This document shows positions 34,343 to 41,983 of a stretch of DNA of 64,000 nucleotides, piece by piece. Within the stretch, counting starts at the first letter, position 1; every line of letters begins with the position of its first letter. Below the pieces are notes generated by a model. It was not told the origin of the DNA, did not search any database, and saw only the letters and a list, made by a program, of their open reading frames with translations. The stretch is from an uncultured Pseudomonadota bacterium (GTDB lineage: Bacteria > Myxococcota_A > Bradymonadia > Bradymonadales > Bradymonadaceae). The stretch lies in NCBI GenBank assembly GCA_950059285.1, contig CATLTV010000001.1:1-64000 (forward strand), written 5' to 3'. The translations under genes and the position numbers were made by a program.

Positions 34343-35308
34343 ATGAACCTCTCATCTCAACTCCAGGGACATCTCTGGACCATTGGCCTTGCTGGCAAGA
34401 ATATACTCTTTCCCCCACATATCCCCGAAGCGTCCTTCAGGTGGTCCGCTCACGTGAAAAGTGCCGAGGGAGAACCTGTCCTGATCACAGGTGAACTGAC
34501 CGAGGTCGACTTTGCGCGTCCTGATACGCTTGTGCTGTTGGTGCACGGTCTTGGTGGTAGCGCACACTCGGCGTACATGCTTGATGCCGCACGCCAGTGC
34601 ACGCGTCTTGGTTGGAGCTCGCTGCGCATTTCACTCAGAGGTGTGGATTCCCCCAGCAATGATATTTATCACGCGGGACTCACCGCCGATTTACACCAAC
34701 TTCTCCTGCATCCATCGCTGAAAAAATGGCGTCGCATCTTTGTGGTCGGCTTCTCTCTTGGTGGTCACCTCGCCATGAAGATGTCCACCGAATCCGAGCT
34801 TGATCCTCGCGTGCAAAAAATTGCTGCCGTGTGTGCTCCAATTGACTTGGTCAATGTGATTCACCATATCGACTCTCCTGACGCATGGTTCTACCGTGAG
34901 TATGTGCTCTCTTCACTCAAGCGACATCACCATGAGCTGGTGCGACGAGGCCATGGGATAGCGCCTGATTACAAGGTTCGACGTGTTCACAAACTCCGTG
35001 ACTTTGATGCGTTTGTCATTGCTACTCGTTATGGGTTTGCTTCTCCAGAGGATTATTATCAGAGTCAGAGTGTGGCCTCTCGTCTGGATGACATCGCGGT
35101 GCCGCTTTTGTATGTGGGGGCTGAGTCCGATCCCATGATTCCCAGTGATAATTGTAAGGCTGCGCTCGCGTGTACATCCGTGGACACACTTGAGGTGCGC
35201 TGGCTTGATCGCGGGGGACATGTCTTTATTCCTGACGACGTCAGCCTTGGTTTTGGCGGAGATAGCGGCGTCATTCCCCAGATTTTGGAGTGGTTTGAGC
35301 TTGATTGA
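34343..35308 (+). CDS. YheT-like alpha/beta hydrolase
   Basis: Alpha/beta-hydrolase of 321 aa, UPF0017/YheT type. Visible elements: L-L-V-H-G-L-G-G (oxyanion loop), the aligned R-G-V-D-S, nucleophile elbow G-F-S-L-G-G (Ser about 138), an acid in the region A-E-S-D-P-M-I-P, and the catalytic His in R-G-G-H-V-F-I-P near residue 291. These enzymes are esterase-like with poorly known substrates. A GTG at 34331 is in frame, but the ATG at 34343 has GGTGA at suitable distance. There is no signal peptide, so it is cytoplasmic. Flanked on both sides by hairpins, so monocistronic. Confidence 0.85.
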   Translation: MNLSSQLQGHLWTIGLAGKNILFPPHIPEASFRWSAHVKSAEGEPVLITGELTEVDFARPDTLVLLVHGLGGSAHSAYMLDAARQCTRLGWSSLRISLRGVDSPSNDIYHAGLTADLHQLLLHPSLKKWRRIFVVGFSLGGHLAMKMSTESELDPRVQKIAAVCAPIDLVNVIHHIDSPDAWFYREYVLSSLKRHHHELVRRGHGIAPDYKVRRVHKLRDFDAFVIATRYGFASPEDYYQSQSVASRLDDIAVPLLYVGAESDPMIPSDNCKAALACTSVDTLEVRWLDRGGHVFIPDDVSLGFGGDSGVIPQILEWFELD

Positions 35309-35331
35309 GCAGACATTTTAGCATGAACAGT

Positions 35332-35365
35332 AAATGGCAGCTTTCATGAATCAAAGCTGCCATTT
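35332..35365 (+). terminator. 13-bp hairpin terminator
   Basis: Arms AAATGGCAGCTTT (35332-35344) and its complement (35353-35365), 8-nt loop, followed by GCCTTTTG. Located 23 bases after the hydrolase stop. Confidence 0.75.
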
Positions 35366-35376
35366 GCCTTTTGAGT

Positions 35377-35540
35377 GCCTCGTCCTAAATTAATTAGTGG
35401 CACAGGCCAATAACCACCCTCGCGGGTGCTAACAGAGCGAGGATGAGGCGTGTTTGTACACGCCCAAGTATTGGAGACAGTCAAATGTCTAAGCCTGGAG
35501 AGGTCGCTTGGATAGCAAGACCTCTTGAGGGTTTTTTAGA
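35377..35540 (+). ncRNA. candidate structured small RNA with own terminator
   Basis: No convincing ORF. Successive foldable elements: a 10-bp outer stem (35377-35386 with 35440-35449, one G-U) enclosing CACCC-TCGC-GGGTG (35415-35428); a 7-bp hairpin GGCGTGT/ACACGCC (35447-35464) that competes with the outer stem; a small hairpin near 35475-35490; and a terminator-like stem AGAGGTC/GACCTCT (35499-35525) followed by six T at 35532-35537. The competing stems recall an attenuator or riboswitch, but I recognise no known class. No clear promoter was found. An RNA gene or a leader is inference. Confidence 0.4.
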
Positions 35541-35821
35541 GTCGCAAGTTTATGAACTTTCGATGTAAATCGCCCTCGCCAGTCAATAGGTTGTATCATG
35601 CAACTGTAGGGTCGCAAGACACGTTCAATGGGTAAACATATCCCTGTACGTGTCAAGGATTTAATCCTGACAAGCTCCACTTGAACAGCCCCATCAAGAG
35701 CTGAGTTTGTATCATGCCGAGCGGTCATAAAGACGTGCTTGGTGAACAGATGGCTCTGCGTGAAGGTTGCTTATTTTATTTAAGTTATGGTGATTACCAT
35801 ACATAAAAAGGAGCATAGATT
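35541..35821 (+). other. non-coding region before the 158-aa gene
   Basis: Contains two copies of GTCGCAAG (35551 and 35611), two copies of TTGTATCATGC (35591 and 35708), a bulged hairpin around TGTCAAGGATT...AATCCTGACA (35651-35672), and TATGGTGATTACCATA (35786-35801), a near-palindrome just before the ribosome site that could be an operator. No gene of confidence. Confidence 0.4.
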
Positions 35822-36298
35822 ATGGCTATGAAAGTTGAAGAAATGGTTGAGCCCGTTGAGCGGTTTTTCGAGCGTGAGTATCCAGCCAAGAAGAGTTTGT
35901 TTCTTGACCTGGAGGAAGAGATCCAGCGCGATCCTTACGCCATCGCAGATTACGCATACATTGCAGGTGCCCGTGAGTCACTGCATGCGGTGTGCATGTC
36001 GCCATCTTACTCAGAGAGTATCACCGATGTGTACGGCGGGATTCACGCAAGCACACACCTTGATGCGAACTACAGCTGGTTAGCACTGCCTCTTGATGAG
36101 TTTCGAGAGGGGGACAGCATGTGTAACGGCATGCTCGAAGATCTGTGTGAATCACGTGGTGTTGGATTGATGACCATTCAACCCTCTGGTCTTGGTTGGT
36201 CTGCAAAGACCATTGTTGAGCCCAAGCGTAGAAAGGGTAAATTTATCAAATTCTACGATGGTTTGGGTAGAACCTGGAACCATCAGCGCACAGCATAA
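35822..36298 (+). CDS. hypothetical protein, 158 aa
   Basis: Unrecognised soluble protein. A clear ribosome site (AAAAGGAG, 35806-35813) supports the ATG. There is no signal peptide or membrane span. It begins with an acidic amphipathic stretch (V-E-E-M-V-E-P-V-E-R-F-F) and has a central A-D-Y-A-Y-I-A-G-A-R-E-S-L-H block, S-x-S-Y-S-E-S-I-T-D-V-Y-G-G, and a basic C-terminal part (K-R-R-K-G-K-F-I-K-F-Y-D). The mix of a His/Cys-containing middle and basic tail does not match a family I know. It lies alone between a structured non-coding region and a strong terminator. Confidence 0.75.
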   Translation: MAMKVEEMVEPVERFFEREYPAKKSLFLDLEEEIQRDPYAIADYAYIAGARESLHAVCMSPSYSESITDVYGGIHASTHLDANYSWLALPLDEFREGDSMCNGMLEDLCESRGVGLMTIQPSGLGWSAKTIVEPKRRKGKFIKFYDGLGRTWNHQRTA

Positions 36299-36372
36299 TA
36301 TGGGCCGATCCTGTCCACACATTTCAGGAGTATCCTGTCGTGGACTTTACAGGACGCCTTTGATAGAGCTAG

Positions 36373-36434
36373 GAGCCCGAGGAGGGGGCGGGCCAAAAAA
36401 TCAAAGTTTTTTGGCCCGCCCCCTCCTCGGGCTC
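36373..36434 (+). terminator. 28-bp hairpin terminator
   Basis: Perfect 28-bp arms (36373-36400, 36407-36434) with a 6-nt loop TCAAAG. The inner stem is A6/T6 and the outer part contains GGAGGGGGCGGGCC. Located 75 bases after the 158-aa gene. Confidence 0.88.
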
Positions 36435-36492
36435 TCGGCGTTGAGGCCAACGCCAGTAATGAGCGTGTGTGATAAGGCATTGAGGCAAAAGG

Positions 36493-37464
36493 ATGGCTCA
36501 CATGATGAAGCGTTTATTTGGAGATCGTGACGCGCTGGCCAACTATGCGTGGTTCTTTGTGTTTTACTTGATGGGGGTGATCCTCTTTGGAGCCTGGGTG
36601 CGTATCACAGGTTCGGGAGCTGGCTGTGGTGACCACTGGCCCACCTGTCATGGGGAAGTCATTCCCATCGCGCCCAACACCAAGACGATGATCGAGTTCA
36701 CGCACCGCGTGACAAGTGGTCTGTGTGGTGTGTTTGGTCTGGTGTTGATTGTGTGGTCGTTTATCAAGCGCCGCGCTGGAAAGGCATTTTATGGGGCCTT
36801 GATTACCATGGCCTTTATTATCATTGAGGCGCTTGTTGGTGCTGGTATTGTGCTCAAGGAGCTTGTCGCCGATGACGACTCCGTGGCGCGTGCGATTGTG
36901 GTCGCCATTCACCTTGTGAACACGTTGGTGCTGATGGGAGCTGCTAGCCTGACTGCGTGGTGGGCAGGTGGTGGTTCTGCTCATCTTGAAGGCGCTGTAC
37001 GCGCCAAAAAACTCACCACCGCACTGCTTGGTCTTGGTGTGGTGATGTTGCTTGCCACAAGCATGAGTGGTGCTGTGACTGCGCTTGGTGACACGTTGTT
37101 TCCCGTGGACCCCACGCTTGGAGAAGGTTTGCTTGCCAGGGTCAAGGGTGATCTTTCTGCCACGCGCCACTTCCTTGTGAGGTTGCGTGTGTTGCATCCC
37201 GTTATTGCAATTTTTACAGCAGCTTATGTGCTGTTTTTGGGGAATCGTATGTTGTCCAAAAAAGAGCGCCCACAAGCTCGCTCGTGGGCGCTGATTCTGT
37301 CGATATCAGTGGTATGTCAGGTGCTCATTGGCGTGGTGAATATCGCGCTCGCTGCGCCTGGTTGGGTGCAGTTGTTCCACCTGCTCGTGGCTCAGTTTGT
37401 CTGGATCTCGCTGGTGCTCTTGTCGGCATCTTCGCTGTCGACAAGCTCCTCGGCCAGCGCATAA
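36493..37464 (+). CDS. ctaA: heme A synthase (COX15/CtaA)
   Basis: Eight-span membrane enzyme of 323 aa that oxidises heme O to heme A for aa3-type cytochrome oxidase. The four conserved histidines are present: H71 (E-F-T-H-R), H140 (A-I-H-L), H235 (L-H-P-V) and H296 (L-F-H-L), plus the paired periplasmic cysteines C45 and C52 in G-A-G-C-G-D-H-W-P-T-C-H-G. This implies aerobic respiration. A second ATG at 36502 has an equally placed AAGGATGG and may be the real start. No ctaB or oxidase genes adjoin it. The last 73 bases overlap the convergent ychJ-like gene, and that gene's probable terminator lies inside this reading frame. Confidence 0.93.
   Translation: MAHMMKRLFGDRDALANYAWFFVFYLMGVILFGAWVRITGSGAGCGDHWPTCHGEVIPIAPNTKTMIEFTHRVTSGLCGVFGLVLIVWSFIKRRAGKAFYGALITMAFIIIEALVGAGIVLKELVADDDSVARAIVVAIHLVNTLVLMGAASLTAWWAGGGSAHLEGAVRAKKLTTALLGLGVVMLLATSMSGAVTALGDTLFPVDPTLGEGLLARVKGDLSATRHFLVRLRVLHPVIAIFTAAYVLFLGNRMLSKKERPQARSWALILSISVVCQVLIGVVNIALAAPGWVQLFHLLVAQFVWISLVLLSASSLSTSSSASA
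37258..37292 (-). terminator. minus-strand terminator inside ctaA
   Basis: Hairpin AGCGCCCAC/GTGGGCGCT (37265-37273, 37284-37292). Read on the minus strand it is followed by six T (37258-37263), an intrinsic terminator for the ychJ-like gene, 100 bases past its stop and fully inside the ctaA coding sequence. Confidence 0.65.
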
Positions 37465-37880
37465 CGCCACCTTCCATCTTCCTTGATAAACCTGCTCTTC
37501 TCCGAGAAAGAGGCGTCGTGTCCCTTCTGTTCAAGTGTGACCTTGAAGCGGACCCATGCCTCTTTTTCTGCATCTGGCGCGACCTGTTCGCTGGCTTCAT
37601 AGTCGCCCTTGTCCAACACTTCCAGAGCATCAAAGCTTGTGCCTTTGGCAAAGAGTTCAAGCTCTGATTCGCGTTGCTGTCGAGGTTTCTTGGCGTCTTC
37701 ATTCATGGGATGTGTGGTGTCCATAATATACTCGGCAACACCGAGGGCATAGGCCGAGTATCTGGATTGCAACAGCTCTACAGGTGTGGCGGCAACCTTC
37801 GCGCTGGTGTGAAAAGGACGACAGCACTTCTTGTACTTCTTGTCGCTATGGCAAGGGCAGGGTTTGTTGTTAATGTTCAA
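37392..37880 (-). CDS. YchJ-like SEC-C motif protein
   Basis: Cytoplasmic protein of 162 aa. It opens with a SEC-C zinc motif, C-P-C-H-S-D-K-K-Y-K-K-C-C, followed by the YchJ signature L-L-Q-S-R-Y-S-A-Y-A-L-G-x-x-x-Y-I-M-D-T-T-H-P and a cystatin-like domain ending E-K-S-R-F-I-K-E-D-G-R-W-R-Y. Unlike E. coli YchJ it lacks the second, C-terminal SEC-C motif. The start is TTG at 37880, supported by AAGAGG six bases upstream. Function of the family is not established. The 3' end overlaps ctaA. Confidence 0.85.
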   Translation of the reverse strand: MNINNKPCPCHSDKKYKKCCRPFHTSAKVAATPVELLQSRYSAYALGVAEYIMDTTHPMNEDAKKPRQQRESELELFAKGTSFDALEVLDKGDYEASEQVAPDAEKEAWVRFKVTLEQKGHDASFSEKSRFIKEDGRWRYALAEELVDSEDADKSTSEIQTN

Positions 37881-37985
37881 CGTGGACCTCTTTTATCTGG
37901 GGATGGAATTGTTTTCATGCATCATGCTGTTCCTTTGCGTAAGACAGATATTTCATCACGCTTTGGTAGGAACCATGGGAAAGGT

Positions 37986-38840
37986 ATGCGCGCGAAAATT
38001 GCTATCCAGGAACAGAGTCACGAGTTTATTCATTCGATCCCGTCCGTCAACTGTGCTCCTGGTGGAGCACGTGTTCAGCACTGGCCCATCGGTGTGGAGC
38101 GTTATCGTGTCACGGGATTGCCCGAGTCAATTGATGCGTTGATCCTGACCTCGGATCTTCAGGGTGCAGATCGCCATGATGTGTCTGTGTTACATCGCCG
38201 ACTGGTGGGGCATGTCGTCGCCGAGCATCTGGAGATGTTATGCCACACAGAGACGCTACCACCCGCAGAGCGTTGCGGTGTACTGCTTGCAGGCGATCTC
38301 TTTGCACACATCTCTCTGGATAAGCGCGGTGGTCTTGGTGATGTGATACCAGTCTGGAAGGACTTTGCGTCACGGTTCAGGTGGGTCACAGGTGTGGCAG
38401 GTAATCATGACACGTTTGGTGGTGATACACGCAGTATGGCGTCACTCCATGCGTGTGATGGGTGCTACGGTCTGGATGGCGGTGTCGTGCATCTTGATTC
38501 TCTCTGTATCGGAGGCGTCAGCGGTGTTGTCGGCTCATCGGGTAAACCCTGGAAGCGTGCCCCAAAACATTTCGAGTCCATGCTCCATGACGTCCTTGAT
38601 CATGGGCCTGACATCCTCGTACTTCATCACTCGCCTCAGTTAATACAGGGCGAAGAACTTACAGGTAGTGAGCTTGTTGCAGATGTGCTTTCACATCATG
38701 CGACGCCGCTTTCTTTCTCTGTGAGTGGGCATGTGCACTGGCCATCCTCGCTACACATTAAAGAGGGGAAGCATCAGGCGCTTCCCCTCTTTAATGTGGA
38801 TCATCGAGTTGTAGTGCTCCAGCGAGAAGATCTGTTGTAG
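37986..38840 (+). CDS. calcineurin-like metallophosphoesterase
   Basis: Metallophosphoesterase of about 284 aa. Motifs in order: S-D-L-Q-G (normally D-x-H; here His is replaced by Gln), L-L-A-G-D-L-F, G-N-H-D, L-H-H-S-P and G-H-V-H-W-P. All dimetal motifs are therefore present except the first His, which may alter metal 1. The frame is open upstream to 37674, but that part is antisense to the ychJ-like gene. The ATG at 37986 with GGGAAAGG upstream is preferred; 37917 is possible. Substrate unknown. The 3' end carries a perfect hairpin within the coding sequence and overlaps a small convergent gene by 40 bases. Confidence 0.82.
   Translation: MRAKIAIQEQSHEFIHSIPSVNCAPGGARVQHWPIGVERYRVTGLPESIDALILTSDLQGADRHDVSVLHRRLVGHVVAEHLEMLCHTETLPPAERCGVLLAGDLFAHISLDKRGGLGDVIPVWKDFASRFRWVTGVAGNHDTFGGDTRSMASLHACDGCYGLDGGVVHLDSLCIGGVSGVVGSSGKPWKRAPKHFESMLHDVLDHGPDILVLHHSPQLIQGEELTGSELVADVLSHHATPLSFSVSGHVHWPSSLHIKEGKHQALPLFNVDHRVVVLQREDLL
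38754..38798. terminator. 19-bp hairpin inside a 3' coding end
   Basis: Perfect 19-bp arms (38754-38772, 38780-38798), loop ATCAGGC. It is inside the metallophosphoesterase frame, 40 bases before its stop, and two bases beyond the stop of the convergent small gene, which it probably terminates. Confidence 0.75.
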
Positions 38841-38974
38841 ACCATGAACATTAAAGCCAGAAACAGACTCAGGAAGAGTAGCCCAATGCCCTGAGCCTGT
38901 TCAAATCCCGTGGGGGTCGTCAGGGCTCCTTGAGCGTGATTGTTTGCGGCGATCATGATGTGTGTGTTGTTCAT
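38801..38974 (-). CDS. small single-span membrane protein, 57 aa
   Basis: Short gene reading M-N-N-T-H-I-M-I-A-A-N-N-H-A-Q, then a membrane span (G-L-L-F-L-S-L-F-L-A-L-M-F-M-V-Y) and a basic tail (N-R-S-S-R-W-S-T-T-T-R). It is supported by CGAGGA correctly placed before the ATG, by location 37 bases downstream of the cNMP-binding gene on the same strand, and by a perfect hairpin directly after the stop. It overlaps the metallophosphoesterase 3' end. Likely co-transcribed with the cNMP-binding protein; function unknown. Without expression data, reality of the gene is probable, not certain. Confidence 0.6.
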   Translation of the reverse strand: MNNTHIMIAANNHAQGALTTPTGFEQAQGIGLLFLSLFLALMFMVYNRSSRWSTTTR

Positions 38975-39011
38975 GGTAATCCTCGCTGTTTCAGAGGTCA
39001 GGTGATCAGCG

Positions 39012-39998
39012 CTACCCCGTGTAGCGCTCGTTTGCGTGCTGAAGTTGTCGGATGCTTGAAATGGTTACAAGTTCCTGAAATCTAAGTGCAAATGGTGTGG
39101 CTGATTGCACGAGCCTGTCAAAGTCCATCATGCTCAGTTCAAGCACAACGCTGTCCTTGCTTGCCACAACTGTCGCACCTCTGCGGCGGTGCTCAATCAA
39201 TGCAACCTGGCCAAACAGGTCGCCATTGTTCAAACGCCCAAGTTCAAAGCGTGAGCGGCCCACATCGCGATACACGGTGACCTCACCTGTCACGATAATA
39301 TGACAGGACTTACCAAGGTCGTTCTCTCTGAAGATGATCGAGTCGCGTGGGTAAAATACCTTGCGTGCCACGCCTGCGATGGTGTCCAGCTCTCGTGGGC
39401 TAAAGTGTTGCAAGCTGTCGTTCTCATCGAGTTCAACCTTGCCTGAATACTTGAATCCTTTCGACATATTGTCCTGACGCTTCGCAAACGGAACCTCGCC
39501 ATTTGCCTCGGTATTCTGGCTGATTGCATCGTTTGTCAGGTTCAGTCGGCTCGAGACACGCTTCCAGATTGTGCGCAAGAGCTTGGAGTAGGTTTTTGGG
39601 TATTTGTTCTTGAGCTGCTCCACGCTTGGACGATCCAGCACGAGCACTTCACTGTCTGTTTGTGCCTTGATGCTCCCGGAGCGCGGTGCAGGATCAAGAC
39701 ATGTCATCTCTCCCACGATATCAAAGGGCTCAAGTGTCTTGGTGAAGACACGTGTGCCCTTGGAGTCGTCAATCTCAAGTTCCATGATGCCACTCGAAAT
39801 GATCACCATGAAGTTACCAATATCACCCTGTTTGAAGAGGTATTCATCACGTGACAAATCACATGGTGTGAACACCGAGGCCATCTCCTGAATCTGTTCT
39901 TCTGTGAAATCTGCAAACAGTGCGGAGCGTTTCAAACGAGGGGCGATCATTGAGCTATAATTCTGAGAGTCATAGTGTGTGGATACTGCCAGGGACAT
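39012..39998 (-). CDS. protein with two cyclic-nucleotide-binding domains
   Basis: Cytoplasmic protein of 328 aa with two CNB (Crp-like) domains and no HTH. Domain 1 (about 20-135): L-F-A-D-F-T-E-E-Q-I, E-Y-L-F-K-Q-G-D-I-G, phosphate-binding cassette F-D-I-V-G-E-M-T-x-L-D-P-A-P-R-S-G. Domain 2 (about 195-310): F-S-P-R-E-L-D, I-I-F-R-E-N-D-L-G, G-D-L-F-G-Q-V-A-L-I-E-H-R-R-R-G-A. Each cassette has the E/Q and R positions, though the second has Q instead of E, so its affinity may differ. It resembles a signalling adaptor rather than a transcription factor. AAGAGG supports the start. A 57-aa membrane protein follows. Confidence 0.87.
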   Translation of the reverse strand: MSLAVSTHYDSQNYSSMIAPRLKRSALFADFTEEQIQEMASVFTPCDLSRDEYLFKQGDIGNFMVIISSGIMELEIDDSKGTRVFTKTLEPFDIVGEMTCLDPAPRSGSIKAQTDSEVLVLDRPSVEQLKNKYPKTYSKLLRTIWKRVSSRLNLTNDAISQNTEANGEVPFAKRQDNMSKGFKYSGKVELDENDSLQHFSPRELDTIAGVARKVFYPRDSIIFRENDLGKSCHIIVTGEVTVYRDVGRSRFELGRLNNGDLFGQVALIEHRRRGATVVASKDSVVLELSMMDFDRLVQSATPFALRFQELVTISSIRQLQHANERYTG

Positions 39999-40267
39999 GA
40001 TTAACCTCTTATGGAGAGAATGATATTTGAGTAATCAAGTTTTTGGTTTTATTGCGGAATTGATCCCTGCATGGGCGAGAGATAAATCAAGGTCGACATC
40101 TCAAGTTAGTTGCCGCTTATCTGGTGTATCGTCACATGCTAACAGATCATTTAAACTGGATTTTTCCCCAGTCTTGTTATTCGCCAGGCGCTCTTCATCC
40201 TGAATGTATTTTGCGCTATAGGTGAGTTCGGTTCGTGTTTTTGCTCCCCCATTCAAAAGAGTTGATC

Positions 40268-41176
40268 ATGTTTCAAAAAAGCTATCACGAGGTGTTTTCT
40301 CTGGACCCTGTGCAGGGGCGTCCTTGCTCGGTGTTGTCCATTCAGTCTCATGTGGCTTATGGGCATGTGGGTAACTCCGCTGCACAGTTTGTCATGCAAC
40401 GTGGTGGTTGTGATGTGCTCCCCCTACACACCACCTTGCTCTCCAGTCACCTTGGTTATGAGGACTGTCGTGGCATTATTCGCTCGCCCGAGGATCTTCG
40501 GGAACTCTCCAAAGGAGTCACGCGTCTTGATGCCTTTCAGGAGCAGGATGTGATGCTCCTTGGTTTTCTTGGGAAGGTTGAGCATGGCGAGCTTGCGCTG
40601 GACTTGCGTGGCAAAATGAGAGGAGGCACAAGTCTGATCGTCGATCCAGTGATGGGCGATCAGGGCAGCCTGTATGTGGAGCAAGCTCTGGTGCGCTTTT
40701 ACAAGGAAGCATTGACAGGGCTAGTGCATGTGATGACACCCAATCAGTATGAGCTTGGGTGGTTGACGGGCTGTTCGGTCAGTTCAGTGTCCACCGCGAG
40801 CAAGGCGTTGGAGGTGCTTGACCAGCAGCACGAGGGATCGCACCCATTGTTGATTGCGACGGGAGTGGAAGAGGGGACAGATGGAGAGCATCTGTATGTG
40901 CTTGCTCATCTTGATGCACAACAAGTCGCGTTTCGCGTGCCACGTCAACCGCGCACATTTGCTGGTGCTGGTGATTTGTTCTGTGCGCTGCTGACGACAC
41001 AGCTCATGTATGCGCCTTCTATCAAGGTAGCGCTCCTGCAAGCTCTGGAGAAAACATCTCAGGTGCTTGCCTTTACCCACAAGACGGGGCGTCGAGAGCT
41101 TGCCCTGATCGCTTCTCAGAAGACGTTGGATGTTGAACCCGCTGTAATGAGCCTTGTGGAAGAGGTTATACTTTGA
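40268..41176 (+). CDS. pdxY: pyridoxal kinase PdxY
   Basis: PfkB/ribokinase-superfamily kinase of 302 aa that phosphorylates pyridoxal in the B6 salvage pathway. Diagnostic N-terminus: V-L-S-I-Q-S-H-V-A-Y-G-H-V-G-N-S-A-A, then P-L-H-T-T-L-L-S-S-H-L-G-Y. Product-side landmarks: D-P-V-M-G-D, T-P-N-Q-Y-E-L, and the catalytic anion hole A-G-A-G-D-L-F. A GTG at 40235 is in frame, but the ATG at 40268 is preceded by AAAAGAG. Length is close to the usual ~290 aa. It is followed after 58 bases by a HAD phosphatase gene, possibly the same operon. Confidence 0.92.
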   Translation: MFQKSYHEVFSLDPVQGRPCSVLSIQSHVAYGHVGNSAAQFVMQRGGCDVLPLHTTLLSSHLGYEDCRGIIRSPEDLRELSKGVTRLDAFQEQDVMLLGFLGKVEHGELALDLRGKMRGGTSLIVDPVMGDQGSLYVEQALVRFYKEALTGLVHVMTPNQYELGWLTGCSVSSVSTASKALEVLDQQHEGSHPLLIATGVEEGTDGEHLYVLAHLDAQQVAFRVPRQPRTFAGAGDLFCALLTTQLMYAPSIKVALLQALEKTSQVLAFTHKTGRRELALIASQKTLDVEPAVMSLVEEVIL

Positions 41177-41234
41177 TGTGTGGTTTTAAGTGCCTTGATT
41201 TGTTTGGTTATTTTGTTTTTGTGGGAGGGCAACT

Positions 41235-41822
41235 ATGACAGGTGAGAGGATCAAGGGGATTATCTTCGATATGGACGGGACGTTGATCGAGCCCGCGATT
41301 GACTTTGTAGCGATGAGGCAGGCCACAGGCATTCTTGAAGGGGATTTGTTGGAGGTGATCGCGAGCTGGGGAGAGCAATCACAGCGCGCGCAGCAGGCGT
41401 TGGCAGTGATTGCCGAATTTGAGCGTGAAGCTGCTCTCCAGATGAAGCTTATGCCTGGAGCACGCGCATTGCTTGAGTATCTTGATGTGCATCGTGTGGA
41501 GTGTGCTGTGGTGACGCGTAATAACCGTGAGACGCTTGAGTTGATGATTTCTCGTTATGAGCTTCAGTTCTCCGAATTGATTGATCGCAGCTTCATCCCA
41601 CCCAAACCCGAGCCCGATGCGTTGCTTCATATTCTTGAGTGCTGGTCGCTTAGCCCTGATGAGTGCATCATGGTGGGAGACACGCACCATGATATGATTG
41701 CAGCGCACAAGGCTGGTATGGCGTGTTGCCTGATCGCACATGCGTATAACGAGGATTATCGCGATCAGGCAGATTATGTTGTGCGTACGCTTGATGCATT
41801 GATCCCGCTTCTAAATGTGTAA
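41235..41822 (+). CDS. HAD-superfamily phosphatase
   Basis: HAD hydrolase of 195 aa, phosphoglycolate-phosphatase-like subgroup. Motif I F-D12-M-D14-G-T-L, motif II V-V-T-R-N, Lys in P-P-K-P-E-P, motif IV M-V-G-D-T-H-H-D. A small helical cap lies between motifs I and II (about 20-75). Strong ribosome site GGGAGGG at 41221-41227. Substrate cannot be told. Being directly downstream of pdxY, it could in principle act on a phosphorylated vitamer, but this is speculation. Confidence 0.87.
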   Translation: MTGERIKGIIFDMDGTLIEPAIDFVAMRQATGILEGDLLEVIASWGEQSQRAQQALAVIAEFEREAALQMKLMPGARALLEYLDVHRVECAVVTRNNRETLELMISRYELQFSELIDRSFIPPKPEPDALLHILECWSLSPDECIMVGDTHHDMIAAHKAGMACCLIAHAYNEDYRDQADYVVRTLDALIPLLNV

Positions 41823-41983
41823 GTTCTTGATTAAGGCTTGATTTTTTTGAGTGAAGCTGAGACAAGCTTGCACACATGGAGGGTGTATGTTCTGACACCT
41901 TCATAAGGAGTGCACAGGCTCTATATGTAAGTCTAACAACTGTCTGTGCTTTTTGTTTCATTTGACCTCGTTCGGAAGAGCTC

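Noticed and set aside
35489-35728. 79-codon minus-strand frame with a faint PilZ-like pattern (R-T-G-I-C-L)
   Set aside because: No ribosome site, similarity limited to a few residues, and it overlaps plus-strand RNA-like hairpins. Could be a decayed gene, but I cannot support it.
37674-37985. Upstream extension of the metallophosphoesterase frame
   Set aside because: It is antisense to the well-supported ychJ-like gene, has no domain match and no ribosome site; the open frame is a by-product of that gene.
38895-38910. GTTCAAATCCC, resembling a tRNA T-arm
   Set aside because: No acceptor, D or anticodon arm at the right distances; it lies inside the 57-aa coding frame. Chance match.
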